Assembly: GCF_900639865.1 (NCBI RefSeq)
Contig: NZ_CAAAHX010000002.1
Coordinates: 248,001 to 312,000 of the forward strand
Source: Legionella gresilensis
GTDB taxonomy: Bacteria; Pseudomonadota; Gammaproteobacteria; Legionellales; Legionellaceae
Direction: 5' to 3'
DNA length: 64,000 bases
Shown here in pieces: positions 46,245 to 57,896 of this stretch. The position numbers were made by a program, and so were the translations under genes. Position 1 is the first letter of the stretch. Each line of letters opens with the position of its first letter. Under the pieces are notes generated by a model. The model had not been told where the DNA came from, ran no database searches, and was given only the letters and a program-made list of their open reading frames with translations.

Positions 46245-46934
46245 ATGCCTAAATTTCAAAATATGAAAAACGAACTAAAAAATTTAAATATTGCAATATT
46301 TAAAAGTACCTATAAAGATGTAGTAGAGGATATGGTCCAAGAAGAGCAATGGACTTAGGAAGAAAAAGAAGCTATGCGGTTGCTTGCAGAAGGGCAGTTT
46401 TCTCCCGCAAATCATCGAAGCATGACCTTAAATGAAGAATCTAATAAGAAAATAGCTGACTTATATTTTATGGTATTGTTAAACACGCTTATACGGAGCA
46501 AAGTCCAATTACCCTTTGAATTACCTGAAAAAGAAATTACAGCTTGGGATAAAGATTACCCTCTAAATGAATTTGTTAGTAATTTAGAAAAGCATAAGTC
46601 TGAATTAAAGAAAAGTGTTATGGGTAAAGAAATTATTAAGACGGCTGCAGAATATGCTACCCTCTACGAAAGTACATCAGGTAAAAATTTAGGCCAAAAA
46701 GAACAAAAGTTAACCAATGCTAAGAGTCAAGAAAGTTCAACTGAAGACAAGTTATTCGATTCCCTATCTTTTTTATGGGGTGTAGTAAATGGATTAACAT
46801 ATAGCCGTAGCCAACCTATTGGTCCCTATATTCCAATTGGTGATGCAGCTAATTTAGGGTATGGGCTTGGAATGTTTGCCAAAACTATTTTTGAGCTTGG
46901 TAGTAGCTTAAGTTCAAGTTTATCGCATCATTGA
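46245..46934 (+). pseudogene. Orphan gene interrupted by an amber codon
   Basis: ATG 46245 opens a frame (MPKFQNMKNELKNLNIAIF) that meets a TAG at 46356-46358 (codon 38, in EEQWT-stop-EEKEAMRLL). It then continues in the same frame to 46934, 229 codons in all. The protein pattern runs smoothly across the stop, so a GAG or CAG to TAG change is likely. Translation could restart at ATG 46374 to give 186 residues, though no ribosome site precedes it. The product is helical and charged, with a Gly/Pro-containing C-terminal part (PIGPYIPIGDAANLGYGLGM) and a Ser-rich end (SSLSSSLSHH). I do not recognise it. Confidence 0.6.
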
Positions 46935-47176
46935 TAAATGATTACTTATTTTTTAAGTAAAATCGCACATTGATAATTGAGCCGCTATTATACCTATTAT
47001 ATGTTTAAATTTTTAATTGAATTGCAACTAAGTACGTTAATAAGTTGCATCAAAATAAACTTCATATAGATATTATAAAATACATTTTTTTCTAATTTAA
47101 TGCTTATAATTTAGTATACTAAGCATTTTTCATTGGTAACATGATCAAAATTTTGCTAAACTATGCGGTTAATTAA

Positions 47177-48667
<1,491 letters not shown>

Positions 48668-48669
48668 TT

Positions 48670-50247
48670 ATGACAGTAAGTAAAAAGCGACCCCTGCTAA
48701 TCCTTGATTTTGGTTCTCAATACACCCAATTAATTGCTAGACGCGTTCGAGAAATGGGGGTCTATTGTGAAATTCATTCCTTTAGCATTGATAAAGAGGT
48801 TTTCGAAGCGTTATCACCTTGCGGTATTATCTTATCAGGTGGACCTGCTACCGCTAGTGCTGAGTCAACGCCCAAAGCACAAAGTTGGGTTTTTCAAGCA
48901 AATATTCCTATTTTAGGGATATGTTATGGCATGCAGTTAATGGCTGTTCAACTAGGTGGTGAGGTGCAATCATCACCAATTCGAGAATTTGGTTACGCAG
49001 AACTTCGTTTACATGGTCATTCTAAGTTATTAACTAATATAGAAGACCGAACAACCATAGATGGCGAAGCTTTACTTGATGTTTGGATGAGTCATGGCGA
49101 TAAAGTAACTTCCTTACCATCAGGCTTTAAAATTATTTGTGAAACACGCAATGCACCTATTGCTGGCATGGCCTGTGAAGAGCAAGGCTTATATGGTTTA
49201 CAATTTCATCCTGAAGTTACTCACACTACCCAAGGCTTGCGTATTCTTGAGCGTTTTGTCGTAGAAATTTGTGGTGCTACTAATGATTGGACTCCAACTA
49301 ATATTATCGAAGAATCAATTCTTGAGATACGTAAAAAAGTTGGTAAGGATCATGTCCTTTTAGGTTTATCAGGCGGTGTTGATTCGTCAGTGGTTGCGGC
49401 ACTACTACATAAAGCAATTGGTGAGCAATTAATCTGTGTTTTTGTAAATACAGGCTTATTACGACTTGATGAGCCAGAACAAGTACTGTCAATGTTTGGC
49501 CGTCATCTTGGTATTCGGATTATTGCAGTTGACGCCGAAGAGCAATTTTTAAAAGCGCTAGAAGGGATAACTTGTCCGGAGCGAAAACGAAAAATTATTG
49601 GCCATACTTTCATTGAAGTGTTTGATAGTGAAGCACAAAAGATTCCTGAAGTTAAGTGGCTGGCTCAGGGTACAATTTATCCTGATGTAATAGAATCAGC
49701 AGCCACTCATACTAAGGAGGCGTCTGTTGTTATTAAATCTCATCACAATGTAGGCGGCCTACCTGAGACATTAAATTTAAAATTGCTTGAGCCTATTCGT
49801 GAGTTATTTAAAGATGAGGTCAGAAAGATTGGCTTGGAGCTTGGTCTCCCTTACGATATGGTTTATAGGCATCCTTTTCCCGGGCCCGGGCTAGGTGTAC
49901 GTATTCTTGGTGAAGTTAAGAAAGAATATGCTGATATCTTGCGTCGAGCAGATGCTATTTTCTTAGAAGAATTATATAAAGCAGATCTCTATCATAAAGT
50001 TAGTCAAGCTTTTGCTGTCTTCTTACCTATTAAAAGCGTTGGAGTAATGGGTGATGGAAGGCGTTATGATTTCGTAATTTGTTTACGCGCCGTTGAAACA
50101 ATTGATTTTATGACAGCACATTGGGCTCATTTACCTTGGGATTTTCTAGGACAGGTTTCTAATCGAATTATTAATGAGGTTCCTGGCGTTTCTCGGGTTA
50201 CTTATGATATTTCTGGTAAACCGCCAGCAACAATTGAATGGGAATAA
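48670..50247 (+). CDS. guaA: GuaA, GMP synthase (glutamine-hydrolysing)
   Basis: A 525-residue two-domain enzyme converting XMP to GMP. The glutaminase part has [18 protein letters not shown], the nucleophile Cys in [10 protein letters not shown] and the His-Glu of [11 protein letters not shown]. The ATP-pyrophosphatase P-loop is [16 protein letters not shown], and the dimer domain ends [10 protein letters not shown]. Start two bases after guaB; overlaps tadA by 10 bases. Confidence 0.97.
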   Translation: MTVSKKRPLLILDFGSQYTQLIARRVREMGVYCEIHSFSIDKEVFEALSPCGIILSGGPATASAESTPKAQSWVFQANIPILGICYGMQLMAVQLGGEVQSSPIREFGYAELRLHGHSKLLTNIEDRTTIDGEALLDVWMSHGDKVTSLPSGFKIICETRNAPIAGMACEEQGLYGLQFHPEVTHTTQGLRILERFVVEICGATNDWTPTNIIEESILEIRKKVGKDHVLLGLSGGVDSSVVAALLHKAIGEQLICVFVNTGLLRLDEPEQVLSMFGRHLGIRIIAVDAEEQFLKALEGITCPERKRKIIGHTFIEVFDSEAQKIPEVKWLAQGTIYPDVIESAATHTKEASVVIKSHHNVGGLPETLNLKLLEPIRELFKDEVRKIGLELGLPYDMVYRHPFPGPGLGVRILGEVKKEYADILRRADAIFLEELYKADLYHKVSQAFAVFLPIKSVGVMGDGRRYDFVICLRAVETIDFMTAHWAHLPWDFLGQVSNRIINEVPGVSRVTYDISGKPPATIEWE

Positions 50248-50696
50248 ATCATGACGATAACTATTGGATGCGCGAAGCATACTTGCAAGCGCTTAAAGCG
50301 TATGAATTACAAGAAGTTCCAGTGGGGGCTATTGTCGTTGTAGGTAATCAATTAATAGCTCATGGCCATAATCGCCCGATTACTGATAATGATCCGTGTG
50401 CACACGCTGAAATTTGTGCCTTACGTGCAGCGGCTAGAAGTTTAGGTAACTATCGTCTTACAGAGGCGACACTTTATGTTACTTTAGAGCCTTGTGTGAT
50501 GTGTACAGGTGCTATGGTGCAGGCACGGATTAAGCGCTTAGTTTTTGCTGTCCGTGATTTTAAAGCAGGTGCTGCAGGATCTGTTTATAATCTATTACAA
50601 GGCTATCCTCTTAATCATCAAGTTCAAATTGATGAGGGTATTTTAGAGAAAGAATGTTCAGTATTACTTAGCGATTTTTTTAAGCTGCGTCGCTAA
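50238..50696 (+). CDS. tadA: TadA, tRNA-specific adenosine deaminase
   Basis: A 152-residue zinc deaminase that makes inosine at the wobble position of tRNA-Arg(ACG). Zinc site and proton shuttle are in [20 protein letters not shown], and the two Cys ligands in [19 protein letters not shown] 50238 overlaps the guaA end by 10 bases; ATG 50268 ([13 protein letters not shown]) is an alternative start. Followed by an inverted-repeat element. Confidence 0.93.
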   Translation: MGINHDDNYWMREAYLQALKAYELQEVPVGAIVVVGNQLIAHGHNRPITDNDPCAHAEICALRAAARSLGNYRLTEATLYVTLEPCVMCTGAMVQARIKRLVFAVRDFKAGAAGSVYNLLQGYPLNHQVQIDEGILEKECSVLLSDFFKLRR

Positions 50697-50710
50697 ATCA
50701 AGAAAAATAG

Positions 50711-50771
50711 GTAGCCTGGGTGCAGGCCTTTAGGCCGAAACCCGGGTTCCACTTCGGTACGCCCAGGCTAC
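50711..50771. repeat. GTAGCCTGGG inverted-repeat element
   Basis: GTAGCCTGGG (50711-50720) and CCCAGGCTAC (50762-50771) are perfect inverted 10-mers. Between them are nested palindromes: GCAGGCCTTTAGGCC and AACCCGGGTT. It is GC-rich compared with its surroundings and lies between convergent tadA and glnD. It looks like a dispersed REP-type palindromic repeat that may also stop transcription. Confidence 0.7.
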
Positions 50772-50895
50772 TTTATAAACATCAAACTGTCGCCAACGTT
50801 CTGCGATTTATTTGCGGAATCTAGTATTCAAGCCACATCACTGAATCCTGCAAACAAGCCGCAGGAGGTAGGCATGGGTAATTAGCTTAAGTTAA

Positions 50896-53472
50896 TTAAA
50901 ATTCACTTGTGAGTTCTTTTATCAACATTTTACGTAATAACTCTTGTTCATGCGTAGTAAGTAAGTCATCTGTTTTTGTTGAAATAAAGAAGGTATCTTC
51001 AGCCTTTTCACCTGCGGTGACAATTTTAGCGTTATGCAGATGAATATTAAGTTTAGTAAAGGCACGGCCAACGTGTGCGAGCAAGCCTGGCCTATCTGCT
51101 GTAATAAGGAATAGTCGAGTATAAGGATGCTCATCATTAAAGGTAATATCTGGCTTAAGCTTAAAGTGAGCTAAGGTTCGCGATAATCGATGCTTTGCAA
51201 TTCTAGGTATTTCTTGAATATCACCTAATCGCTTCGTTAATTCCTGCTCAATTAACTTAATTTTTCCAGTGGTAAAAGAAACTTGATGCTGTTCATTTAA
51301 AATGATGTAAGTATCTAAATCAAAGTGATTATCGCACGTTAGAATGACTGCTTCTTGAATTGTTGCTTGATAGTTACTTAATATAGTGGTGGCAATAGTA
51401 AATCTATCATCGCGATGTGGCATATAAATAAAAACTTCCATCCCGCCCTGACTGTAATGAGGTAAGATTGAAACTACAGGATAACTTTGACAAGTTAAAA
51501 TAGCTTTAGTATGAATTGCAATCATCTCTGGTGATTCATGGAGAAAATATCTACTTTTAAATGATGACCATAACTTTTCAACCTCTTCTTTATCTAATTC
51601 CTGTTGCAATAAATTAAGCGCTTGCTGCTTACGTATACTAATAAGTTCATCTTCATTTAACCAGGTTTCTTGCTGTTGAAAGGCTGTAGCTGCTGCTCGA
51701 TACAATTCTTTTAATAAGGAATCTTTCCAAGTATTCCATAAGCTTTGATTTGTTGCGCAAATATCGGCGACTGTCAGTAAGTATAGATAGTCAAGGTAGC
51801 TTGGTTTGGGAAACATAAAACAAAAATGGTGGATAGTTTTAGGGTCATAAATATCTTGGCGTTGTGCAGTATGAGACATAAATAAATGGTGTTTAACAAG
51901 CCAGAGAAGTAAGTTTGTATCCTCTTGATTTAATTGATGTTGATATGCAAATGATTGGGCCTCTTCAGCGCCTAATTCAGAGTGATCGCCTCCACGCCCT
52001 TTTGCAATATCATGAAATAACGCTGCTAAATATAAAATTTCTCGTTTAGGTATTTTCGCCATAAGTTCTACAGCGAGAGGAAACTGCTTCGTAAAACTTT
52101 TATCTAGAAAGCGAACTAAATTGCGAATAACAAATAAAGTATGCTGATCGACTGTATATACATGGAATAAATCATATTGCATCTGACCTGTAATTGCAGC
52201 AAAACAATCAAGATAATGACTTAAGACCCCATATTTATTCATGTAATTTAAGGCTTCAAATGTATTGATTGAATCTTTAAAAATAGATAAAAAAGTTTGC
52301 CTTGCAGTCGTGGATGAACGAAAACTAGTACTGATTAAGTAGAGATGTTGTCTGATTAATCGAATAGTACTAGCACGAACTCCCTGAATATCCGAGCATT
52401 TAGCAATCCATAAAAATAATTTTAATAAACAAATAGGATCATTAGCGAAAACTTTAGTATGCCTTACTTCAATAAACTGATTAGAAAGTTGGAAATTAGC
52501 ATCTAAGGGCTTAAGTTGCTGTTTTTCTTTATGAACAATAGTTTCTGAAAACCATTGTAAGAGCATTTCATTAATTTCTCGGCTACGTTTAATTATTTGA
52601 AAATAGGTTTTCATAAACTGCTCGATTGCTAAAGAATGCGGCTTGTCTTGATAGCCAAAGAACGCTGCTAGCTTAACTTGATAGTCAAAAAGCAATCGTT
52701 CTTCTGCTTTTCCTGCCAGTGAATGGAGAGCAAAACGAACTTGCCAGAGAAAATGCTGACATTTAACTAATTCTTCATATTCTTTATCGGTAATAAAATT
52801 ATGATTAATACCATCAGCTAATTTTTTAATTTTGAAATGCCGTTTACTAATACTAAGTAAAATTTGAATATCGCGTAAACCACCTGGCCCATATTTAACA
52901 TTAGGTTCTAAATTATAAGCTGTTTCACCATATTTACAGTAACGCTGTTGCTGTTCAGCTTGTTTAGCAAAAAAGTACTGATCACTTGGCCACATATGTA
53001 GTGGGTGCGTTTGATAAATTAATTCTTCCATTAATTTACTATGCCCACTTAAGAGGCGCATATCTAAGATACTGGAGATAACGCTAACATCTTGACTAGC
53101 TAAATCAGCACAGGCTTTAACGGTCGTAATTTGATGACTAATACCAAAACCATGATCCCAACAGTTTTGAATAAAGGCTTGCGCACGCTGTAGTTGTTCA
53201 TCATCCACAGTGTCTGCATACAATAATAAAATGTCTATATCAGAATGAAGCTGAAGTTCCTGCCGTCCATAGCTTCCTAAAGCAATAAGACAAAAGCAAT
53301 CTTTTTTATGAAGATTATTTTTCCGAAAAAGATTAAGCAATTCTTTATCAATAAAATTAACCAATTTTTGCGCTATAGCAGTAATACTCTTTTGCGCATT
53401 AAATTGCTGGGTTAAATCCTCCTTAAATTGTTTTAAGGTATATTTGAATGGATAATTATTTCTCTTCATCAC
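50896..53472 (-). CDS. glnD: GlnD, bifunctional uridylyltransferase / uridylyl-removing enzyme
   Basis: An 858-residue nitrogen sensor that uridylylates PII when glutamine is low and removes UMP when it is high. The nucleotidyltransferase site is ALGSYGRQELQLHSDIDILL, the HD hydrolase site is LAALFHDIAKGRGGDHSELG, and two C-terminal ACT domains bind glutamine (the last begins FLITADRPGLLAHVGRAF). Start ATG 53472 overlaps map by 17 bases, so the two are co-transcribed. Confidence 0.95.
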   Translation of the reverse strand: MMKRNNYPFKYTLKQFKEDLTQQFNAQKSITAIAQKLVNFIDKELLNLFRKNNLHKKDCFCLIALGSYGRQELQLHSDIDILLLYADTVDDEQLQRAQAFIQNCWDHGFGISHQITTVKACADLASQDVSVISSILDMRLLSGHSKLMEELIYQTHPLHMWPSDQYFFAKQAEQQQRYCKYGETAYNLEPNVKYGPGGLRDIQILLSISKRHFKIKKLADGINHNFITDKEYEELVKCQHFLWQVRFALHSLAGKAEERLLFDYQVKLAAFFGYQDKPHSLAIEQFMKTYFQIIKRSREINEMLLQWFSETIVHKEKQQLKPLDANFQLSNQFIEVRHTKVFANDPICLLKLFLWIAKCSDIQGVRASTIRLIRQHLYLISTSFRSSTTARQTFLSIFKDSINTFEALNYMNKYGVLSHYLDCFAAITGQMQYDLFHVYTVDQHTLFVIRNLVRFLDKSFTKQFPLAVELMAKIPKREILYLAALFHDIAKGRGGDHSELGAEEAQSFAYQHQLNQEDTNLLLWLVKHHLFMSHTAQRQDIYDPKTIHHFCFMFPKPSYLDYLYLLTVADICATNQSLWNTWKDSLLKELYRAAATAFQQQETWLNEDELISIRKQQALNLLQQELDKEEVEKLWSSFKSRYFLHESPEMIAIHTKAILTCQSYPVVSILPHYSQGGMEVFIYMPHRDDRFTIATTILSNYQATIQEAVILTCDNHFDLDTYIILNEQHQVSFTTGKIKLIEQELTKRLGDIQEIPRIAKHRLSRTLAHFKLKPDITFNDEHPYTRLFLITADRPGLLAHVGRAFTKLNIHLHNAKIVTAGEKAEDTFFISTKTDDLLTTHEQELLRKMLIKELTSEF

Positions 53473-54220
53473 GCAAAGTTAAAATTTCAACGCCATTAGG
53501 TGTGACTAAAAGCGTATGTTCCCATTGCGCTGATAAACTATGATCACGCGTTACAACTGTCCATTTATCAGGCAATAAACGAGTATGATGTTTACCAATA
53601 TTTACCATAGGTTCAATAGTAAACGTCATGCCTTCTTGCAGAATTTCACCTGTACCAGGTGTGCCATAATGCAGTACTTGTGGTTCTTCATGAAAAATCG
53701 CACCAATGCCATGTCCACAATAATCGCGTACCACTGAGCAGCGGTTTTTCTCAGCATGTTGCTGAATAGCGTGGCCTATATCGCCAAGCCTTATGCCAGG
53801 TTTTACCATTTCTATGCCAATGAAAAGACATTCATGGGCAATTTTTACGACATGTTTTCCCTTTATTGTAGGCTCGCCTATAAAAAACATTTTACTGGTA
53901 TCACCATGATAGCCATCTTTAATCACGGTCACATCGATATTTAAAATATCGCCATTTTTCAATAGCCTCTTACCTGGAATACCATGACAAACGACATGGT
54001 TGATTGATGTGCAAATTGATTTTGGAAAACCATTATAATTGAGAGGGGCAGGTATTGCTTTTTGCTCATTGACTATATAGTCATGACAGATAGTATTTAA
54101 CTCATCTGTAGTTACCCCTTCTTTTACATAAGGGCCAATCATTGTTAAAACGTCGCCTGCTAGGCGCCCAGCAACACGCATTTTTTCAATTTCTTCTGAG
54201 GTTTTAATAGTGACTGCCAT
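53456..54220 (-). CDS. map: Methionine aminopeptidase, type I
   Basis: A 254-residue enzyme that removes initiator Met. Metal ligands are visible in DILNIDVTVIKDGYHGDTSK (two Asp), CGHGIGAIFHEEP (His), FTIEPMV (Glu) and WEHTLLVT (Glu). The N-terminal IKTSEEIEKMRVAGRLA is typical. ATG 54220. First gene of map-glnD, divergent in the usual way from rpsB, but here with an extra exported-protein gene between. Confidence 0.96.
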   Translation of the reverse strand: MAVTIKTSEEIEKMRVAGRLAGDVLTMIGPYVKEGVTTDELNTICHDYIVNEQKAIPAPLNYNGFPKSICTSINHVVCHGIPGKRLLKNGDILNIDVTVIKDGYHGDTSKMFFIGEPTIKGKHVVKIAHECLFIGIEMVKPGIRLGDIGHAIQQHAEKNRCSVVRDYCGHGIGAIFHEEPQVLHYGTPGTGEILQEGMTFTIEPMVNIGKHHTRLLPDKWTVVTRDHSLSAQWEHTLLVTPNGVEILTLRDEEK

Positions 54221-54533
54221 GATTTAAATCCACATATTAAATAGTCTAATTTTGCTAATTTTAAATAAATTAAGGTTCGTTTAACGACATAATTAACTTT
54301 TATTTTATGTCAGACTCATTTTAATTTAGCGCTTTTAAACAGCTAACCGGCGTTAAAAAGCTCTTTATGTTTAGCTGAATATATAATTTTATCTTACTTT
54401 AATGTAAAGAGCAGTAAATCATTCTAATTTCTTTAATTATAAATGAATTTGTAATGATTATTTCAGAATAGACCTCTAATTTAAATTAACATGCCACACT
54501 GATTTAGTATGGCATGAAATTTAAATAAAGAAA
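54221..54533. other. Intergenic stretch between the Spy-like gene and map
   Basis: 313 bp, AT-rich. It holds the terminator at 54491-54515 for the Spy-like gene and presumably the map promoter. I see no gene. Confidence 0.4.
54491..54515 (-). terminator. Terminator of the Spy/CpxP-like gene
   Basis: ATGCCACACT (54491-54500) and AGTATGGCAT (54506-54515) pair around a 5-base loop; in the minus-strand RNA the single mismatch is a G-U pair. It lies 19 bp past the gene's stop and is followed by a moderately T-rich tract. Confidence 0.65.
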
Positions 54534-55124
54534 TTAATGACAGGAATGTGATTGTCGCTCTTCTTTCATCATTTGTTGAAATTTTTGTTGCTGTTGAGCG
54601 TTAAGAACCATATACATTTGGTGTTTGGCTTCTACTTTAGTTCTTATCATTTTACCAAGAATAGCTGTTTTTTGGCTGATTAAAGAATCTAATTTAGAAT
54701 TATCCAGTGTGCTTGCGGTAATTAAATCATGGATTTGGCTACGAATAGATCGTAATTGATCCTTGCTAGATTGAAGGCTTGCTTTTGCTTTTTCTCTAAT
54801 TGCTTTGATTTGATCTTTTTGCGCATCAGTTAATTGTAAGGCTTGAGCCATTTCCATCATGCTCTTTTTGTGACAATTACAGGCTTTTGCGTCATTATTG
54901 TCATCATCGTTTGCTGAGCTATAGCTAGAAGTAGTTGATGTGTCAGTAGTTGTAGAAGTTGATGTTGGTGTTGTAGTAGTTGAAGTAGGAGTAGTTGAAG
55001 TATCTGTTGCCGAGGTACCAGTGGTTGTCCCGGTCGTTGATGTAGTAGAGGAATCTGCTGCAAACATTGGTTGTGCTGTAAAAGCAGCAAAGGCAATAAT
55101 AGGTAATAATTTCTTCGTAAACAT
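54534..55124 (-). CDS. Exported Spy/CpxP-like protein with a Thr/Ser-rich linker
   Basis: A 196-residue periplasmic protein. Signal peptide MFTKKLLPIIAFAAFTAQPM, cleavage near MFAAD. Residues about 24-75 are almost only Thr, Ser and some Pro (for example TTPTSTTTTPTSTSTTTD). An acidic patch and a Cys-His motif (KACNCHKK) follow, then a helical domain with an LTxxQ motif (LQLTDAQKDQIKAIREKA) and a second partial repeat (LNAQQQQKFQQMM), as in Spy/CpxP chaperone-like or metal-responsive proteins. It ends HSCH. The Thr-rich linker and the Cys/His ends are unusual; metal binding is possible. Confidence 0.7.
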   Translation of the reverse strand: MFTKKLLPIIAFAAFTAQPMFAADSSTTSTTGTTTGTSATDTSTTPTSTTTTPTSTSTTTDTSTTSSYSSANDDDNNDAKACNCHKKSMMEMAQALQLTDAQKDQIKAIREKAKASLQSSKDQLRSIRSQIHDLITASTLDNSKLDSLISQKTAILGKMIRTKVEAKHQMYMVLNAQQQQKFQQMMKEERQSHSCH

Positions 55125-55227
55125 AATCTCTCCTTAATTAATTGTTTTTAATTGCAATTAATTATATACCTGGTTTTTTAATTCTGCACAAATAAATAAA
55201 ATTAACAGACCAAATTTGATGCCAAAG

Positions 55228-55363
55228 TTGCTGGCAAAGCTTAAATATGATATAAATAGCGCGCTTTTTAACGACACACACGTTTCGGCACATAAGATAG
55301 GGTCCTATAAACTAAATATGGGTTTCTTATGGGAAGCGTGGAGGCCTAACCCTGGAGAATAGA
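55228..55363 (+). promoter_or_regulatory. rpsB promoter and structured leader
   Basis: TTGCTG (55228-55233), a 17-bp spacer and TATAAA (55251-55256) form a promoter. The leader folds into a long hairpin: CACGTTTC (55279-55286) with GAAGCGTG (55333-55340), and inside it CATAAGA (55291-55297) with TCTTATG (55325-55331). In E. coli the rpsB-tsf operon is autoregulated by S2 through its leader; this structure may do the same. The ribosome site TGGAG precedes ATG 55364. Confidence 0.55.
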
Positions 55364-56125
55364 ATGAATGTAAGTATGCGTGAACTGCTTGAAGCAGGTG
55401 CTCATTTTGGACATAGAACGCGTTTTTGGAACCCTAAAATGGCGCCATATATTTTTGGCTCAAGAAATAAAATTCACATTATTAATTTAGAAAAAACCCT
55501 ACCTATGTTAAATGATGTAACTAACTATGTTGGTCGTTTAGCAGCAAATAAAGCTAAAATTTTATTTGTTGGAACTAAAAGAGCTGCGCAAGAAAGCATT
55601 CGTAACCATGCAACCCGTTGTGGCATGCCTTACATTGATCATCGCTGGTTAGGTGGGATGTTGACTAACTTTAAAACAGTTCGCCAGTCTATTTTTAGAT
55701 TAAAAGAATTAAAAGAAATGCAAGAAAAAGGTGCTTTTGCTGGAATGATTAAAAAAGAAGCACTGATGCTAACTCGTGAGCTTGAAAAATTAGAGCGAGG
55801 TTTAGGCGGTATTGAAAATATGAATGGCTTGCCTGATGCCTTATTCGTTATTGACGTTGGCTTTGAGCATATTGCTGTAGAAGAAGCACGTCGCTTAAAA
55901 ATTCCTGTTATTGGTATTGTTGATACGAATAATAACCCTGATAACATTGATTACGTTATTCCTGGAAATGATGATTCTATGCGAGCGGTTGACATTTATG
56001 TACGCTGTATTGCTGACGCAATCCTAGATGCTAAAAATGGTAATACTACGGGCGGAGCTGATGCAAATGCTGAATTCGTTGAAGTCAACGAAAAAGAAGC
56101 TGATGAAAAGGCAAGTGAAGAATAA
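55364..56125 (+). CDS. rpsB: 30S ribosomal protein S2
   Basis: A 253-residue S2. It opens [20 protein letters not shown] and carries [35 protein letters not shown] and the [19 protein letters not shown] block. A short acidic tail follows. First gene of rpsB-tsf-pyrH-frr, separated from tsf by a terminator-like hairpin. Confidence 0.97.
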   Translation: MNVSMRELLEAGAHFGHRTRFWNPKMAPYIFGSRNKIHIINLEKTLPMLNDVTNYVGRLAANKAKILFVGTKRAAQESIRNHATRCGMPYIDHRWLGGMLTNFKTVRQSIFRLKELKEMQEKGAFAGMIKKEALMLTRELEKLERGLGGIENMNGLPDALFVIDVGFEHIAVEEARRLKIPVIGIVDTNNNPDNIDYVIPGNDDSMRAVDIYVRCIADAILDAKNGNTTGGADANAEFVEVNEKEADEKASEE

Positions 56126-56225
56126 ATTGAATAGTTGAGGTCCGTACTTAATTTTTTAGATTAAATCTAATTAGTTTAAGTGAGGCAAATAAGTTAATTC
56201 ACAATTAAACGTGAGATATCGAATG

Positions 56226-56260
56226 AAGGGAAATACGTCGTTAAGGCGTATTCCCTTTTT
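56226..56260 (+). terminator. Terminator/attenuator between rpsB and tsf
   Basis: AAGGGAAATACG (56226-56237) pairs with CGTATTCCCTT (56247-56257), one bulged A, 9-base loop, and runs directly into a T-tract (to 56260). The tsf ribosome site follows 8 bases later. This is a good intrinsic terminator within an operon, so it probably lets only part of the transcripts into tsf. Confidence 0.75.
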
Positions 56261-56277
56261 GTTATGTGGAGGATTAA

Positions 56278-57162
56278 ATGTCAATTAGTGCATCAGAAGT
56301 AATGAAATTAAGGGAAAGAACAGGCGCACCAATGATGGAGTGCAAAAAGTTCTTAGTTATGACTAATGGTGATATTGAACAAGCTATTTCTGAAATGCGT
56401 AAAGCAGGCCAAGCAAAGGCAGATAAGAAAGCAGATAGAATCGCAGCAGAAGGTGTAATTGTTACGGCGCTTTCTTCTGATAACAAGGTGGCTGTTATTA
56501 TTGAAATTAATACAGAAACTGATTTCGTCGCTCGTGAAGAAAATTTCATTAAGTTTGCTGAAAGAGTACCTGCTACTGCATTAAATAATGATGCAATTAA
56601 AGATGTTAATGATTTGTCTAATGCTACTTTAGCAAATACAGATAATACTGTTGAGCAAGAAAGACAACAGCTTGTTGCTAAAATCGGTGAAAATATCAAA
56701 ATTCGTCGCTTAGAAAAAATACAATGCGAAGATGGCGTAGTTGGCTCGTATTTACATGGTACTCGTATCGGTGTTTTAGTTGCGGTAAGAAATGGTGATG
56801 AAACACTGGCTAAAGATATAGCTATGCATATTGCTGCTAGTCGGCCGATGGTAGTTAGCCGTGATCAAGTTTCTGCTGAAGTCATTGAAAATGAGCGCGA
56901 GATTTTTACAGCGCAAGCACGTGAAAGTGGTAAGCCACAAGAAATTATTGATAAGATGATTGAAGGACGTATTAATAAATTTGTTGACGAAGTTAGTTTG
57001 TTAGGTCAACCCTTTGTTAAAAATCCAGATATTAAAGTCGGTCAGTTATTAAAGGAAAAGAATGCTGAAGTTGTTTCCTTTATTCGCTATGAAGTCGGTG
57101 AAGGAATTGCTAAAAAAGAAGATAATTTTGTTGAAGAAGTTATGGCACAGGTTCGTGATTAA
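56278..57162 (+). CDS. tsf: Elongation factor Ts
   Basis: A 294-residue EF-Ts, the nucleotide exchange factor for EF-Tu. The N-terminal UBA-like part reads [20 protein letters not shown]; the core has the TDFVA motif ([15 protein letters not shown]) and [15 protein letters not shown]. Strong GGAGG before ATG 56278. Its stop overlaps the pyrH start (TAATG). Confidence 0.97.
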   Translation: MSISASEVMKLRERTGAPMMECKKFLVMTNGDIEQAISEMRKAGQAKADKKADRIAAEGVIVTALSSDNKVAVIIEINTETDFVAREENFIKFAERVPATALNNDAIKDVNDLSNATLANTDNTVEQERQQLVAKIGENIKIRRLEKIQCEDGVVGSYLHGTRIGVLVAVRNGDETLAKDIAMHIAASRPMVVSRDQVSAEVIENEREIFTAQARESGKPQEIIDKMIEGRINKFVDEVSLLGQPFVKNPDIKVGQLLKEKNAEVVSFIRYEVGEGIAKKEDNFVEEVMAQVRD

Positions 57163-57896
57163 TGAGTGAAAATCAACCTTTAAAATATAAGCGTATTTTA
57201 TTGAAATATAGCGGCGAGGCCCTTATGGGCAATTCGCAGTTTGGTATCGATCCGTTAGTTTTAGACCGAATTGCCAATGAAGTAGCTGAGTTAATCGCTT
57301 TAAATGTAGAAGTTGCTTTAGTTGTTGGCGGCGGTAATTTATTTCGTGGTAAAGCATTATCCGAAGCAGGGCTAGGCCGTGTTACCGGCGACCATATGGG
57401 AATGCTTGCAACGGTTATGAATGCTCTAGCCATGCGTGATGCAATGGAGAGGATTGATCTCCCAGCTCGTATTATGTCAGCTATTCCAATGCTTGGCGTT
57501 GTCGATTCGTATCATCGTCGTAAAGCAATAACGCATTTAAGAAATAAACATGTCGTTATTTTTGCAGCTGGCACTGGAAATCCTTTCTTTACGACCGATA
57601 CGGCAGCGTGCCTCCGCGCTATTGAAGTAGGTGCAGATGTGGTGCTAAAAGCAACGAAGGTTGACGGCATTTATTCTGATGATCCTATTAAAAATCCAGC
57701 AGCTAAACGCTATGAGTTTTTAACTTATAAGCAAATTCTTAGTGATAGTTTAAAAGTTATGGATTCTACTGCCATTTGTTTGTGTGAAGAGCATAATATG
57801 CCTTTACAAGTCTTTGATATGAATGCGGCTCAAGCACTACGAAAAATAGTGCTTGGTGAGCATGTAGGTACTATAGTTGGAGCAAATCATGATTAA
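57162..57896 (+). CDS. pyrH: UMP kinase
   Basis: A 244-residue amino-acid-kinase-fold UMP kinase. Motifs: [40 protein letters not shown], and the ATP site [20 protein letters not shown]. It overlaps tsf by one base and frr by eight. Confidence 0.97.
   Translation: MSENQPLKYKRILLKYSGEALMGNSQFGIDPLVLDRIANEVAELIALNVEVALVVGGGNLFRGKALSEAGLGRVTGDHMGMLATVMNALAMRDAMERIDLPARIMSAIPMLGVVDSYHRRKAITHLRNKHVVIFAAGTGNPFFTTDTAACLRAIEVGADVVLKATKVDGIYSDDPIKNPAAKRYEFLTYKQILSDSLKVMDSTAICLCEEHNMPLQVFDMNAAQALRKIVLGEHVGTIVGANHD

Noticed and set aside
54857-55096. Open frames with Leu/Gln- or Val-rich products in the Thr-rich part of the Spy-like gene
   Set aside because: They are other-frame readings of a simple-sequence tract; the signal peptide and LTxxQ domain fix the real frame.
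55639-55947. A 102-codon open frame antisense to rpsB
   Set aside because: Shadow of a strongly conserved ribosomal protein gene; no ribosome site, and composition fits an antisense reading.
56274-56699. A 141-codon open frame antisense to tsf
   Set aside because: It lies wholly across the tsf start and domain; no independent evidence.
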